The notes beneath the pieces were generated by a model. The model had not been told where the DNA came from and searched no databases. It saw only the letters and a list, made by a program, of their open reading frames with translations. Positions 14,803-22,172 of a stretch of DNA of 55,155 nt are shown here, piece by piece. The stretch's first letter is position 1. Each line of letters begins with the position of its first letter. The DNA comes from an uncultured Clostridia bacterium (GTDB lineage Bacteria > Bacillota > Clostridia > Oscillospirales > Acutalibacteraceae). The stretch covers positions 1 through 55,155 of the forward strand of contig CANRPD010000010.1 of assembly GCA_947632385.1 (NCBI GenBank), in the 5' to 3' direction. A program made the translations under genes and the position numbers.

Positions 14803-16290
14803 ATGGAGAAAAAGGAGGCTTGTCCTGTGGAGAACGCCGTTTCGCCCAAGCTCGCGGAGAACAAGGCGTATTTTGCCCGGGCGTTTGCCCATGCCATGGA
14901 TTTCATGCTCCGGGACCTGGAGGTGGGGGGCGTCCCCGCCGCGCTGATGGCCCTGGACGGGCTGGTGAGCAAGCAGGTCATCACCCTGAGCATCCTGGAG
15001 CCGCTGGTCCGGGCCAAGCGCCTGCCCCGGCAGGGGGACGTGCTGGGCTATGTGGAGCGGGAGGTGCTGTATGCCATGGAACAGCGCCGGGAAACGGACC
15101 GGGAGACCCTGCTGACCCTGCTGATGAGCGGCTTTGCGGTGCTGTGCCTGGAGGGCTGCCCGGAGGCGCTGGTGTTCGGGGTGCAGGGGTTCGAGAGCCG
15201 GGGCCCCGAAGAGCCCCAGAACGAGGTGATGCAGCGGGGCGCCAAGGACGGCTTCACCGAGAGCTATCAGAACAACATGGCCATGATCCGCCGCCGGATG
15301 AAGACCCCCGCCCTGAAGTTCGAGCCCTTGGAAGCGGGGGACAGCAGCCACACCCCTCTGGCCCTGTGCTATCTGGAGGGGACGGCGTCCCGGGAGATCG
15401 TGGAAACGGTGCGGCGCCGGCTGGCGGACGCCCGGCTGGACACCGCCCTGGGCGCGGGGTATCTCTCGGGGTTTCTGGACCGGCGGGGGGCGTTCTCCGG
15501 GGTGGGGCAGACGGAGCGCCCGGACGTGGTGTGCGGGAAGATCGCCGAGGGCCGGGTGGCCGTGCTGGTGGAGGGGACTCCCAGCGTGCTGCTGGTGCCG
15601 TTCCTCTTCGTGGAGAATTTCCAGACCATGGACGACTACCTCACCCGGCCGTTCTACGCGGGGTTCATCCGGTGGCTCAAGTACCTGGCGTTTTTCGTCA
15701 GCGCCTTCCTGCCGGGGCTGTATGTGGCCATCGCGGCCCACCACCCGGAGGTCCTTCCCGAGACCCTGATGCTGAAGATCGCCCAGGAGGAGGCCCAGAC
15801 GCCCTTTCCCGTGCTGCCGGAGACGCTGCTGCTGTTCTTCCTGTACGAGGTCCTGCGGGAGGCCGGGCTGCGGGCGCCCAAATCCCTGGGGTCCATCGTC
15901 AGCATCGTGGGAGGTCTCGTCATCGGGGAAACGGCGGTGTCCGCGGGCCTGGTGAGCCCCATCTCCCTGCTGGCGGTGGCCCTCACCGCCGTGGCGGGGT
16001 ACACGGTGCCCCGGCTCTATGAGCCCCTGGCGGTGCTGCGGCTGAGCTTTCTCCTGCTGGGCGGGCTGCTGGGGGTCTGGGGCGTGGCTGTGGGCTTTAC
16101 GGCTCTGCTGTTTGATCTCTGCGCCGGAACGGCCTTTGGGGTGCCGCTGCTCTCCCCGGTGTCCCCCTTCGGCCGGCGCCCGGTGCTGCGGGACGTGGCC
16201 GCCCGGGAGAGCTGGAAGAAGCTCTCCCGCCGCCGGGCCCGGGTGCAGGACCTCCCCGGCGCCGCCCCCCAGACTCAGGAAAGGAAGTGA
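14803..16290 (+). CDS. gerA: Spore germination receptor subunit A (GerA family)
   Basis: A 495-residue GerAA/SpoVAF-family protein, the A subunit of a nutrient germinant receptor in the spore inner membrane. Residues 1 to about 290 form the soluble N-terminal domain with ESYQNNMAMIRRRMKTPALKFE and VAVLVEGTPSVLLVPFLFVENFQTMDDY, both typical of the family. Four to five membrane helices follow from about residue 290 (YLAFFVSAFLPGLYVAIAAHHPEVLPETL), with the conserved SIVGGLVIGETAVSAGLVSP loop. The C-terminus is basic. AGGA 6 bases before ATG. It is first in a gerA-gerB-gerC operon with a 4-base gap to gerB. The transcript should be forespore-specific (sigma-G), but I see no convincing sigma-G promoter. 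Confidence 0.9.
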   Translation: MEKKEACPVENAVSPKLAENKAYFARAFAHAMDFMLRDLEVGGVPAALMALDGLVSKQVITLSILEPLVRAKRLPRQGDVLGYVEREVLYAMEQRRETDRETLLTLLMSGFAVLCLEGCPEALVFGVQGFESRGPEEPQNEVMQRGAKDGFTESYQNNMAMIRRRMKTPALKFEPLEAGDSSHTPLALCYLEGTASREIVETVRRRLADARLDTALGAGYLSGFLDRRGAFSGVGQTERPDVVCGKIAEGRVAVLVEGTPSVLLVPFLFVENFQTMDDYLTRPFYAGFIRWLKYLAFFVSAFLPGLYVAIAAHHPEVLPETLMLKIAQEEAQTPFPVLPETLLLFFLYEVLREAGLRAPKSLGSIVSIVGGLVIGETAVSAGLVSPISLLAVALTAVAGYTVPRLYEPLAVLRLSFLLLGGLLGVWGVAVGFTALLFDLCAGTAFGVPLLSPVSPFGRRPVLRDVAARESWKKLSRRRARVQDLPGAAPQTQERK

Positions 16291-16294
16291 TCTC

Positions 16295-17353
16295 ATGCAC
16301 GCCCAGCGTTCGGATATCCGCACGGGGCAGCTGTTCACGCTGCTGTTCGTGGCCCAGGCCGCCCCGGCCATCCTCCTCAGCGGCCGCTCCACCGGCGGGT
16401 CGGACCCCCTGCAGGGGATCCTCTCCGTGGGGCTCACCGCCGCTGCCGGGCTGGTTTTGACCCTGCCCGTGCTGCTGCTGCGCCGCAAAACCCCCGCCCT
16501 GGCCTCCAGGGGGCCCTTTGCCCTGCTCCCGGTGGTCTATATCGCCGGCACGGTGTGGCTGGACGGCGCGTTCCTGGGGCTGTTCCAGGTGTTCCTCCAG
16601 GACACGGTGAACCCCGATTTCTCCGCCCGGATGACCGTGACCCTGCTGGTGCTCTGCGCCGCCTACGGCGCGCTGCGGGGCCTGGAATGCGTGGCCCGGT
16701 GCGCCGGGGTGATCTTCGCCTTCCTGCTGGTGGGCACGGGCCTGGTGCTGGGCATCACCGCCACCCGGATGGACCCCGGCAACCTGCCCCCGCCGTTTTA
16801 CGACGGCTGCGGCCAGACCCTCCGGGGGACGGGGCTGTTTTTGTCCCGGCTGTCCTTTCTGCCGGCTCTGGCGGTGCTTTTCCCCCGGGCCAAGGGGGGC
16901 GCGGCCCGGCCCCTGCTGGGCTTTGCTGGGGGGCTTGCCGCCCTCTATGCCCTCATCCTCCTGCTGCTGGGCGGGTGCCTGGGGCCCTATGCCGGCACCC
17001 AGAATTTCCCGGTGTATGCCCTGGCCACCCTGACGGAGGTCCGCTCCATGCAGCGGCTGGACGCCGTTTTCGTGGGGGTGTGGTTCCTGGTGGTCACCGC
17101 CCGCATCGCCCTGGGGCTGACGGTGTGCCGGGCCTGCGGGCAGTCCCTCGCCGGGGATCGGGGCGCTGTGGGGTGGGTGCTGGGCCCGGCGGCGGGGCTC
17201 CTGCTGGTGACGCTGCTGGTGTCGGAGGTCCGCCCCGTGCGGGAGGTCCTGCTGGCCCCGGGGCCGCAGCTGGCAATCCTGCTGCTGTTGGGCGCGGGGG
17301 TGCCGCTGGGGCGCCTGGGGCGCCTGCGGCGGGCGGAAAGGAGCGCCCCATGA
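16295..17353 (+). CDS. gerB: Spore germination receptor subunit B (permease-like)
   Basis: A 352-residue integral membrane protein of the spore_permease (GerB) family in the amino acid permease superfamily, with about ten hydrophobic segments. In receptors of known structure the B subunit carries the germinant-binding site. The start is ATG at 16295, shown by AAAGGAAGTGATCTC just upstream, 4 bases after the gerA stop; longer in-frame extensions run through gerA. The next gene, gerC, begins inside its stop codon (ATGA). Germinant specificity cannot be read from the sequence. Confidence 0.85.
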   Translation: MHAQRSDIRTGQLFTLLFVAQAAPAILLSGRSTGGSDPLQGILSVGLTAAAGLVLTLPVLLLRRKTPALASRGPFALLPVVYIAGTVWLDGAFLGLFQVFLQDTVNPDFSARMTVTLLVLCAAYGALRGLECVARCAGVIFAFLLVGTGLVLGITATRMDPGNLPPPFYDGCGQTLRGTGLFLSRLSFLPALAVLFPRAKGGAARPLLGFAGGLAALYALILLLLGGCLGPYAGTQNFPVYALATLTEVRSMQRLDAVFVGVWFLVVTARIALGLTVCRACGQSLAGDRGAVGWVLGPAAGLLLVTLLVSEVRPVREVLLAPGPQLAILLLLGAGVPLGRLGRLRRAERSAP

Positions 17354-18447
17354 GCCGGCTGCTGCGGGCGGGGACCGCGCTCCTGCTGTGCGTGGGGCTG
17401 CTGCTGCCCCTGTCCGGCTGCGGGGCGCTGGAGCTCTACCAGCGGCTGCTGATCCACGGCATCGGCGTGGACCGGGCGGGAGATGACCTGGTGCTGACGG
17501 TCCGTTCCTCCGCCGGAGAGGGCCGGGAGGAGGCCTTTTCCTGCCGGGGGGCCACCGTGGCGGACGCCCTGGTCCAGCTGACCCGCTCCACGGGCCGGCG
17601 GCCGTTTTTGGCCCACAACTACCTGGTGGTGCTGGGCCGCGCCTGCGCCGAACACGGTCTGACCCCCGACCTGGACTTTTTCATCCGCCGCTCCGGCACC
17701 CGCCCGGCAGTGGAGCTCTACCTGGCCCGCGACACGGCCGGGGCGGTCCTCTGCGCCCAAAAAGACGGGGCGTTTCTCAAGATGTCCCAGCTGCAGGAGC
17801 TCTCCTCCGCCGCCCAGGAGATCGGCCTGGGGGAAGCGGTGGACCTGCTGGGGTTTGAAAACGCCCTGCTGACCCCCGGCCGGGACCCGGTGCTGCCGGT
17901 GGCGGCGGTGCAGGAGGGCGAGGTGGTGCTGGACGGCATGGGGTTCTTTCGGGGGGACGTGCTGGCGGGGTTCCTGCCCGCGGAGGCGCTGCGGGGCCTG
18001 CTGGCCGCCCAGAACCGGCTGTCCGGCGGGGAGGCGGTGGTCCCCGGGGCGGCGGGGGGCAGCGCCACCCTGGCCCTGACCCGGTGCATGAGCCGCCTGG
18101 ACCCGGACCCGGCGGACCCCCTGCGCTTCGACCTGCGGGTAGAGCTCCTGGCGGACGTGGCGGCCTATCCCACCGGGGAGCGGGCCCTGGACGAGGCCGC
18201 CTACGCCTTTCTGGAGCAGGGCCTGTCGGCGGAGCTGGAGGGCCAGATCCGCTCCATCCTCCGCGCCGCCGGGGAAGCGGGCTGCGACGTGCTGGGCCTG
18301 GGCAGCACGGTGTACCGCCGGGCGCCCCAAGCCTGGCGCGATCTGGAGGACCGCTGGCCCCAGCTGCTGCCCCAGTGCGCCGTTTCGGTGACGGTCTCCG
18401 TGGAGGTGCGCCGCATCCGGCAGGAGGTGCGCTACAGCGCCAGGTAG
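17350..18447 (+). CDS. gerC: Spore germination receptor lipoprotein subunit C (GerC family)
   Basis: A 365-residue Ger(x)C-family lipoprotein. A signal peptide ends in the lipobox LSGC, with Cys24 to be lipidated. HGIGVDRAGDDLVLTV is the typical first motif after the signal. The central KMSQLQELSSAAQEIGLGEAVDLLG and the C-terminal FLEQGLSAELEGQI stretch with DVLGLGSTVYRRAPQAWRDLEDRW match GerC domains. The C subunit is exposed outside the spore inner membrane and is needed for receptor assembly. ATG overlaps the gerB stop by ATGA, so translation is probably coupled. Its 3' end overlaps the 3' end of asnB on the other strand by 16 bases. Confidence 0.9.
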   Translation: MSRLLRAGTALLLCVGLLLPLSGCGALELYQRLLIHGIGVDRAGDDLVLTVRSSAGEGREEAFSCRGATVADALVQLTRSTGRRPFLAHNYLVVLGRACAEHGLTPDLDFFIRRSGTRPAVELYLARDTAGAVLCAQKDGAFLKMSQLQELSSAAQEIGLGEAVDLLGFENALLTPGRDPVLPVAAVQEGEVVLDGMGFFRGDVLAGFLPAEALRGLLAAQNRLSGGEAVVPGAAGGSATLALTRCMSRLDPDPADPLRFDLRVELLADVAAYPTGERALDEAAYAFLEQGLSAELEGQIRSILRAAGEAGCDVLGLGSTVYRRAPQAWRDLEDRWPQLLPQCAVSVTVSVEVRRIRQEVRYSAR

Positions 18448-20285
18448 ACGTTGTACTTGAGCAGCCAGTAGTTGATCTGGAGCAGGTACGCCAGCAGCTG
18501 GGGCCCGGCCATCAGCTGGCCGAACCAGGGCTTGCCGTAATCGAAGGTCTCCTCCACGAGCCCCTGGGCGGCCTCCCGGGAGAGGAGCTTGTGGATGGGC
18601 TGGTCCCGGTCCCGGAGGATGTGCCCCACCTGTTCCTTCAGCAGGCGCTCGTACGCCGGGTCGTAGGTCTTGGGGTAGGGGCTCTTTTTCCGCTCCAGAA
18701 TCTCCTCCGGCAGCAGGCCCCGGGCGGCGTCCCGCAGCAGGCCCTTGGGTCGGCCGTCCCGGCAGCGGTAGTCCCACGGGGCGTTGTAGACATACTGGGC
18801 GATGCGGTGGTCGGCGTAGGGCACCCGGACCTCCAGGCCGCTGGCCATGGAGCACCGGTCCTTGCGGTCCAGCAGGGTGGCCATGAACCACCGCAGGTTG
18901 AGGTAGGAGAGGTGCCGCATGCGCAGGCTGTCGCAGGTCTCTCCGGGCAGGGCGGGGGTCTCCCGCAGGCTCTCGTGCAGGCGGTTGGCCGCGTATTCCG
19001 CCATCCCCAGGCTCTCCCGCAGCTCCGGCTTCAGCAGGGACATGCGGTGCTCCAGGTTGTTGGACCAGGGGAAGTGCATGCCGTCGAACATCTCCCGCCG
19101 GTGGAACCAGGGGTACCCGCCGAAGATCTCGTCGGCGCATTCGCCGCACAGGGCCACGGTGTGGTGCTCCTTCACCAGCCGGCAGAAGTGCACCAGGGAC
19201 CCGTCGATGTCCGCCATGCCCGGCAGGTCCTTGGCGATCACTGCCTCGTAGAGGGAATCCAGCAGCTGGCGGCTGTCGCAGTACAGCGTGGTGTGCCGGG
19301 TGCCCAGCTCCCGGCTGACCCGCAGGGCCCAGCTCTCGTCCCGCTCCGGCTGGAAGGAGGAGGGCGAGAAGTGCTCCTCGTTCCCCACGAACTCGAAGGA
19401 GTAGGTGCACAGCTGCTCGCCCCGCCGGTCCAGCTCCCGGGCGGCCAGGGCCGTCACCACGCTGGAATCCAGCCCCCCGGACAGGAAGGTGCACAGCGGC
19501 GCGTCGGAGGCCAGCTGCCGCCGCACGGTGTCTTCCAACAGGTCCCGCACGGTCTCCACCGCCGTCTCATAGTCCTCCGTGCAGGGCTGGGCCGTGAGGG
19601 TGAAGTAGGCCCAGTCCCGAAAGCCCTCCCGGTCGAACACGGCGCAGTGCCCGGGCTTGATCTCCCGGATCCCCCGGAACACCCCGCACCCCGGGGTCCG
19701 GGCGGGCCCCAGGCCCAGGATCTCGCACACGCCGCCGGCATCCAGCACCGGCGTCACCCCCGGGTATTCAAACAGCCCCTTGATCTCCGAGGCGAACACC
19801 AGCCGCCCCTCCCGCAGGGTGTAGAACAGAGGCTTCACCCCGAAGCGGTCCCGGCAGAGGAAGGTCTTCCCCGTGCGGGTGTCGTCCACCGCAAAGGCGT
19901 AGATGCCGTTGAGCTTTTCGGCGCAGTCCTCCCCGTAGCACAGATAGGCCTTCAGCAGCACCTCCGTGTCGCACCGGGTCTCGAAGGCGTATCCCCGGGC
20001 GGTGAGGTCCTCCCGCAGGGCGTCGGTGTTGTAGAGCTCCCCGTTGTACGCCAGGGTGACGGTGTGCTCCCCCACGGTGGCGGTCATGGGCTGGGCGCCG
20101 TGCTCCGGGTCCAGGATGGCCAGCCGCACGTGGCCCAAAGCACAGTGGGCCGAGAGATGGGCCCCGGCGTCGTCCGGCCCCCGGTGGGACAGCCGCCGCG
20201 CCATGCTCCGCACCCGGTCCAGCCACAGGTTCCTGCCCTCCAGCAGGTCCTCATTGTAATCGCAAAACCCCGCAAATCCGCACAT
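18432..20285 (-). CDS. asnB: Asparagine synthase (glutamine-hydrolysing)
   Basis: A 617-residue class II glutamine amidotransferase plus synthetase that makes asparagine from aspartate, glutamine and ATP. The start is at MCGFAGFCDY because Cys2 must become the N-terminal nucleophile; AAAAAGGAGG is 9 bases upstream. The N-terminal half has RRLSHRGPDDAG and YNGELYN of the glutaminase domain. The ATP-pyrophosphatase loop SGGLDSS is at residues 269-275. Length matches clostridial AsnB (about 610-620). The closest promoter element is a TATACT at 20312-20317 with no good -35. A cloverleaf repeat lies about 100 bases upstream of the gene. The 3' end overlaps gerC, so the two transcripts are mutually antisense at their ends. 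Confidence 0.9.
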   Translation of the reverse strand: MCGFAGFCDYNEDLLEGRNLWLDRVRSMARRLSHRGPDDAGAHLSAHCALGHVRLAILDPEHGAQPMTATVGEHTVTLAYNGELYNTDALREDLTARGYAFETRCDTEVLLKAYLCYGEDCAEKLNGIYAFAVDDTRTGKTFLCRDRFGVKPLFYTLREGRLVFASEIKGLFEYPGVTPVLDAGGVCEILGLGPARTPGCGVFRGIREIKPGHCAVFDREGFRDWAYFTLTAQPCTEDYETAVETVRDLLEDTVRRQLASDAPLCTFLSGGLDSSVVTALAARELDRRGEQLCTYSFEFVGNEEHFSPSSFQPERDESWALRVSRELGTRHTTLYCDSRQLLDSLYEAVIAKDLPGMADIDGSLVHFCRLVKEHHTVALCGECADEIFGGYPWFHRREMFDGMHFPWSNNLEHRMSLLKPELRESLGMAEYAANRLHESLRETPALPGETCDSLRMRHLSYLNLRWFMATLLDRKDRCSMASGLEVRVPYADHRIAQYVYNAPWDYRCRDGRPKGLLRDAARGLLPEEILERKKSPYPKTYDPAYERLLKEQVGHILRDRDQPIHKLLSREAAQGLVEETFDYGKPWFGQLMAGPQLLAYLLQINYWLLKYNVYLAL

Positions 20286-20386
20286 AAAATCGGCCTCCTT
20301 TTTCACCCCACAGTATATGCGGGCGGGAAGCGGGAGGCTCTGGGGCCGGTTTGTAAAATTTTTTTGAACGCCCACCCGCCCGCCCT

Positions 20387-20487
20387 CCGCCTCGCCTGCG
20401 CCGCCCCCTGCGGGGGCAGCGCGCCGTTTCCCCGGGGGGAAACGGCCGCCCGCTCCGGGACAAAGCCCGGAGCGGGCGGCGAGGCGG
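20387..20487 (+). repeat. Cloverleaf repeat, copy 4
   Basis: Outer stem CCGCCTCGCC (20387-20396) / GGCGAGGCGG (20478-20487) encloses three hairpins: 20397-20422 (GCGC..GCCCCC-TGC-GGGGGC..GCGC), 20423-20446 (GCCGTTTCC/GGAAACGGC) and 20447-20477 (CGCCCGCTCCGGG around ACAAA). It fills the space between the GH43 stop and the asnB upstream region, starting 20 bases after the GH43 stop. No T-run follows, so it is not a standard terminator. Confidence 0.8.
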
Positions 20488-20507
20488 CAGGCGGCGGAGA
20501 GCCGGCG

Positions 20508-22052
20508 TCAGACGGGATATGCAAAGGCGGGCAGGGTGGTGTTCAGCTGCCGCTGCTCGGGGTCCTCCGTCACCGAGAAGCGCCCGAACCGGGCCGTGGC
20601 CCCGTGCTGGGCGAACAGCGCCGCAAAGCACCCGGTGAAGGTCCCCCGCATGGCCTCGGTGGAGAGCAGCTGGGTGCTGCCCGTGCCGATGGGGGTCAGG
20701 GACGCAGCATCGGGCCCCGCCAGGAAGACGTACTCCCCCCGCCGGGCGATCACCCGCAGCACCAGCTGCTCCCCGGGGAAGACCACCGGCTGGCTCTGGG
20801 CACACAGGTCCACCGCCCGACGCCGGAGGGACACCCCAAGGCCCCCCTCCTGCCGGGACACGCACAGGTCGTAGTGGTGCTCGTTGGTGTGGAAGACGGA
20901 CAGCCCCGCCTCCCCCGGGCCCTCCACCATGAGCTCCGTCTCAAAGGTCAGCTCCATCTGCTGCTGCCGCACCCCCAGGAACGTGGTCTCGCCGTAGTCG
21001 TCCAGGGTGCCGCTGCCGGAGATCAGGGTCAGGCCGCCGCCCAGCCGGTAGTGTTCCGGCACCGGGTTGCGCAGGAAGGTCCACCGGGGGTCCAGGGTCT
21101 CCCCGGAAAAGTCCTCGGCAAAGTTCATGTCCCCCCGGGCGGGCTCGCCTTCACCCATGGTGAGCTCCAGGGGCCGCCCGCCGTTGACCACCGGCCAGCC
21201 GTCCACCCATTCCACCGGGGCCAGCAGGGTCTCCCGGCCGATGTGGTGCAGCTGCGCCCGGGAGGGCCGCACGCCGTGGACCACCAGGAACCACCGGCCG
21301 TCCGGGGTGTCCACCAGGTCGGCGTGGCCCACCCCCTGCAGGGGAGACTGGTCCGCGTTCCGGTGGGTCAGGATGGGATTGTGGGGGCAGCTCTCATAGG
21401 GGCCCCACAGGCAGTCGCTGCGGGCGATGGTCACCATGTGGCCGTATTCGGTGCCCCCCTCGGCGATCATCAGGTAATAGGTCCCGTGAATCTTGTAGAG
21501 ATGGGGCCCTTCGGGGCACCGGCCGCCGCTGCCGGTCCACAGCACCCGCTTTTCCGTCCGGATCTCCCCCGTTTCCGGGTCGATGCCAAAGCACACGATG
21601 CCCTGGCTGTGGCTTTCCGGGTCGTCCCCGGTGCCCACATAGTAGGCCTGTCCGTCGTCGTCCCAGAACAGGCTGGGGTCGATGCCCATGTGGTCGATCC
21701 ACACCGGGTCGCTCCAGGGCCCGTTGATGTCGTCGGTGTGGACGATGAAGTTGGGCCTGCCGGTGGGGAACTTCAGCACGTTGGTGGTGATCATGTAGAA
21801 CCGGCCGCCGTGCTCCCGAATGGTGGGGGCGAAGATCCCCACCGAGGTCATGGCGCCCACCAGGTCCAGCTGGCTCTTCCGGGTCAGCACGCTGCCCTGC
21901 CGCTCCCAGTGCACCAGGTCCCGGCTGTGCCACAGGGGCACCCCCGGGAAGAACTCAAAGGAGCTGTTCACCAGGTAATAGTCTTCCCCGGCCCGGCAGA
22001 TGCTGGGGTCGGGGTAGAACCCCGGCAGGATGGGGTTTTGATACGCGTTCAT
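20508..22052 (-). CDS. GH43 beta-xylosidase/alpha-arabinofuranosidase
   Basis: A 514-residue glycoside hydrolase of family 43, releasing xylose or arabinose from plant xylan fragments. The start at MNAYQNPILPGFYPDPS is fixed by CAAGGAGGGACC and by the family opening, in which Asp15 is the catalytic base. The five-bladed propeller covers residues 1 to about 310; GDDPESHSQGIVCF and TGSGGRCPEGPHLYKIHGTYYLMIAEGGTEYGH are typical, with the Glu of the PEGPH segment the likely acid. Residues 330-510 form the beta-xylosidase C-terminal concanavalin-A-like domain. No signal peptide: cytoplasmic, so it acts on imported oligosaccharides. It has a near-consensus promoter. No sugar transporter adjoins it. 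Confidence 0.88.
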   Translation of the reverse strand: MNAYQNPILPGFYPDPSICRAGEDYYLVNSSFEFFPGVPLWHSRDLVHWERQGSVLTRKSQLDLVGAMTSVGIFAPTIREHGGRFYMITTNVLKFPTGRPNFIVHTDDINGPWSDPVWIDHMGIDPSLFWDDDGQAYYVGTGDDPESHSQGIVCFGIDPETGEIRTEKRVLWTGSGGRCPEGPHLYKIHGTYYLMIAEGGTEYGHMVTIARSDCLWGPYESCPHNPILTHRNADQSPLQGVGHADLVDTPDGRWFLVVHGVRPSRAQLHHIGRETLLAPVEWVDGWPVVNGGRPLELTMGEGEPARGDMNFAEDFSGETLDPRWTFLRNPVPEHYRLGGGLTLISGSGTLDDYGETTFLGVRQQQMELTFETELMVEGPGEAGLSVFHTNEHHYDLCVSRQEGGLGVSLRRRAVDLCAQSQPVVFPGEQLVLRVIARRGEYVFLAGPDAASLTPIGTGSTQLLSTEAMRGTFTGCFAALFAQHGATARFGRFSVTEDPEQRQLNTTLPAFAYPV

Positions 22053-22082
22053 GCAGGTCCCTCCTTGTGGTTTCTGCCTCAT

Positions 22083-22111
22083 ATTATACCAGACCCGCCC
22101 GGCCGTTGCAA
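22083..22111 (-). promoter_or_regulatory. Strong sigma-A promoter of the GH43 gene
   Basis: On the minus strand TTGCAA (22106-22111), 17 bases, TATAAT (22083-22088), about 30 bases before the start codon. No operator-like inverted repeat overlaps it. Confidence 0.85.
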
Positions 22112-22123
22112 CCGCAAAACGCC

Positions 22124-22150
22124 AAAAGCCGGGCGGTCGCCCGCCCGGCT
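22124..22150 (-). terminator. Rho-independent terminator of the M16C protease gene
   Basis: An AGCCGGGCGG/CCGCCCGGCT stem followed on the minus strand by TTTTGG, 22 bases after the protease stop codon and just before the GH43 promoter. Confidence 0.75.
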
Positions 22151-22172
22151 CGGTAGATCCAGTCCTTTTCGC

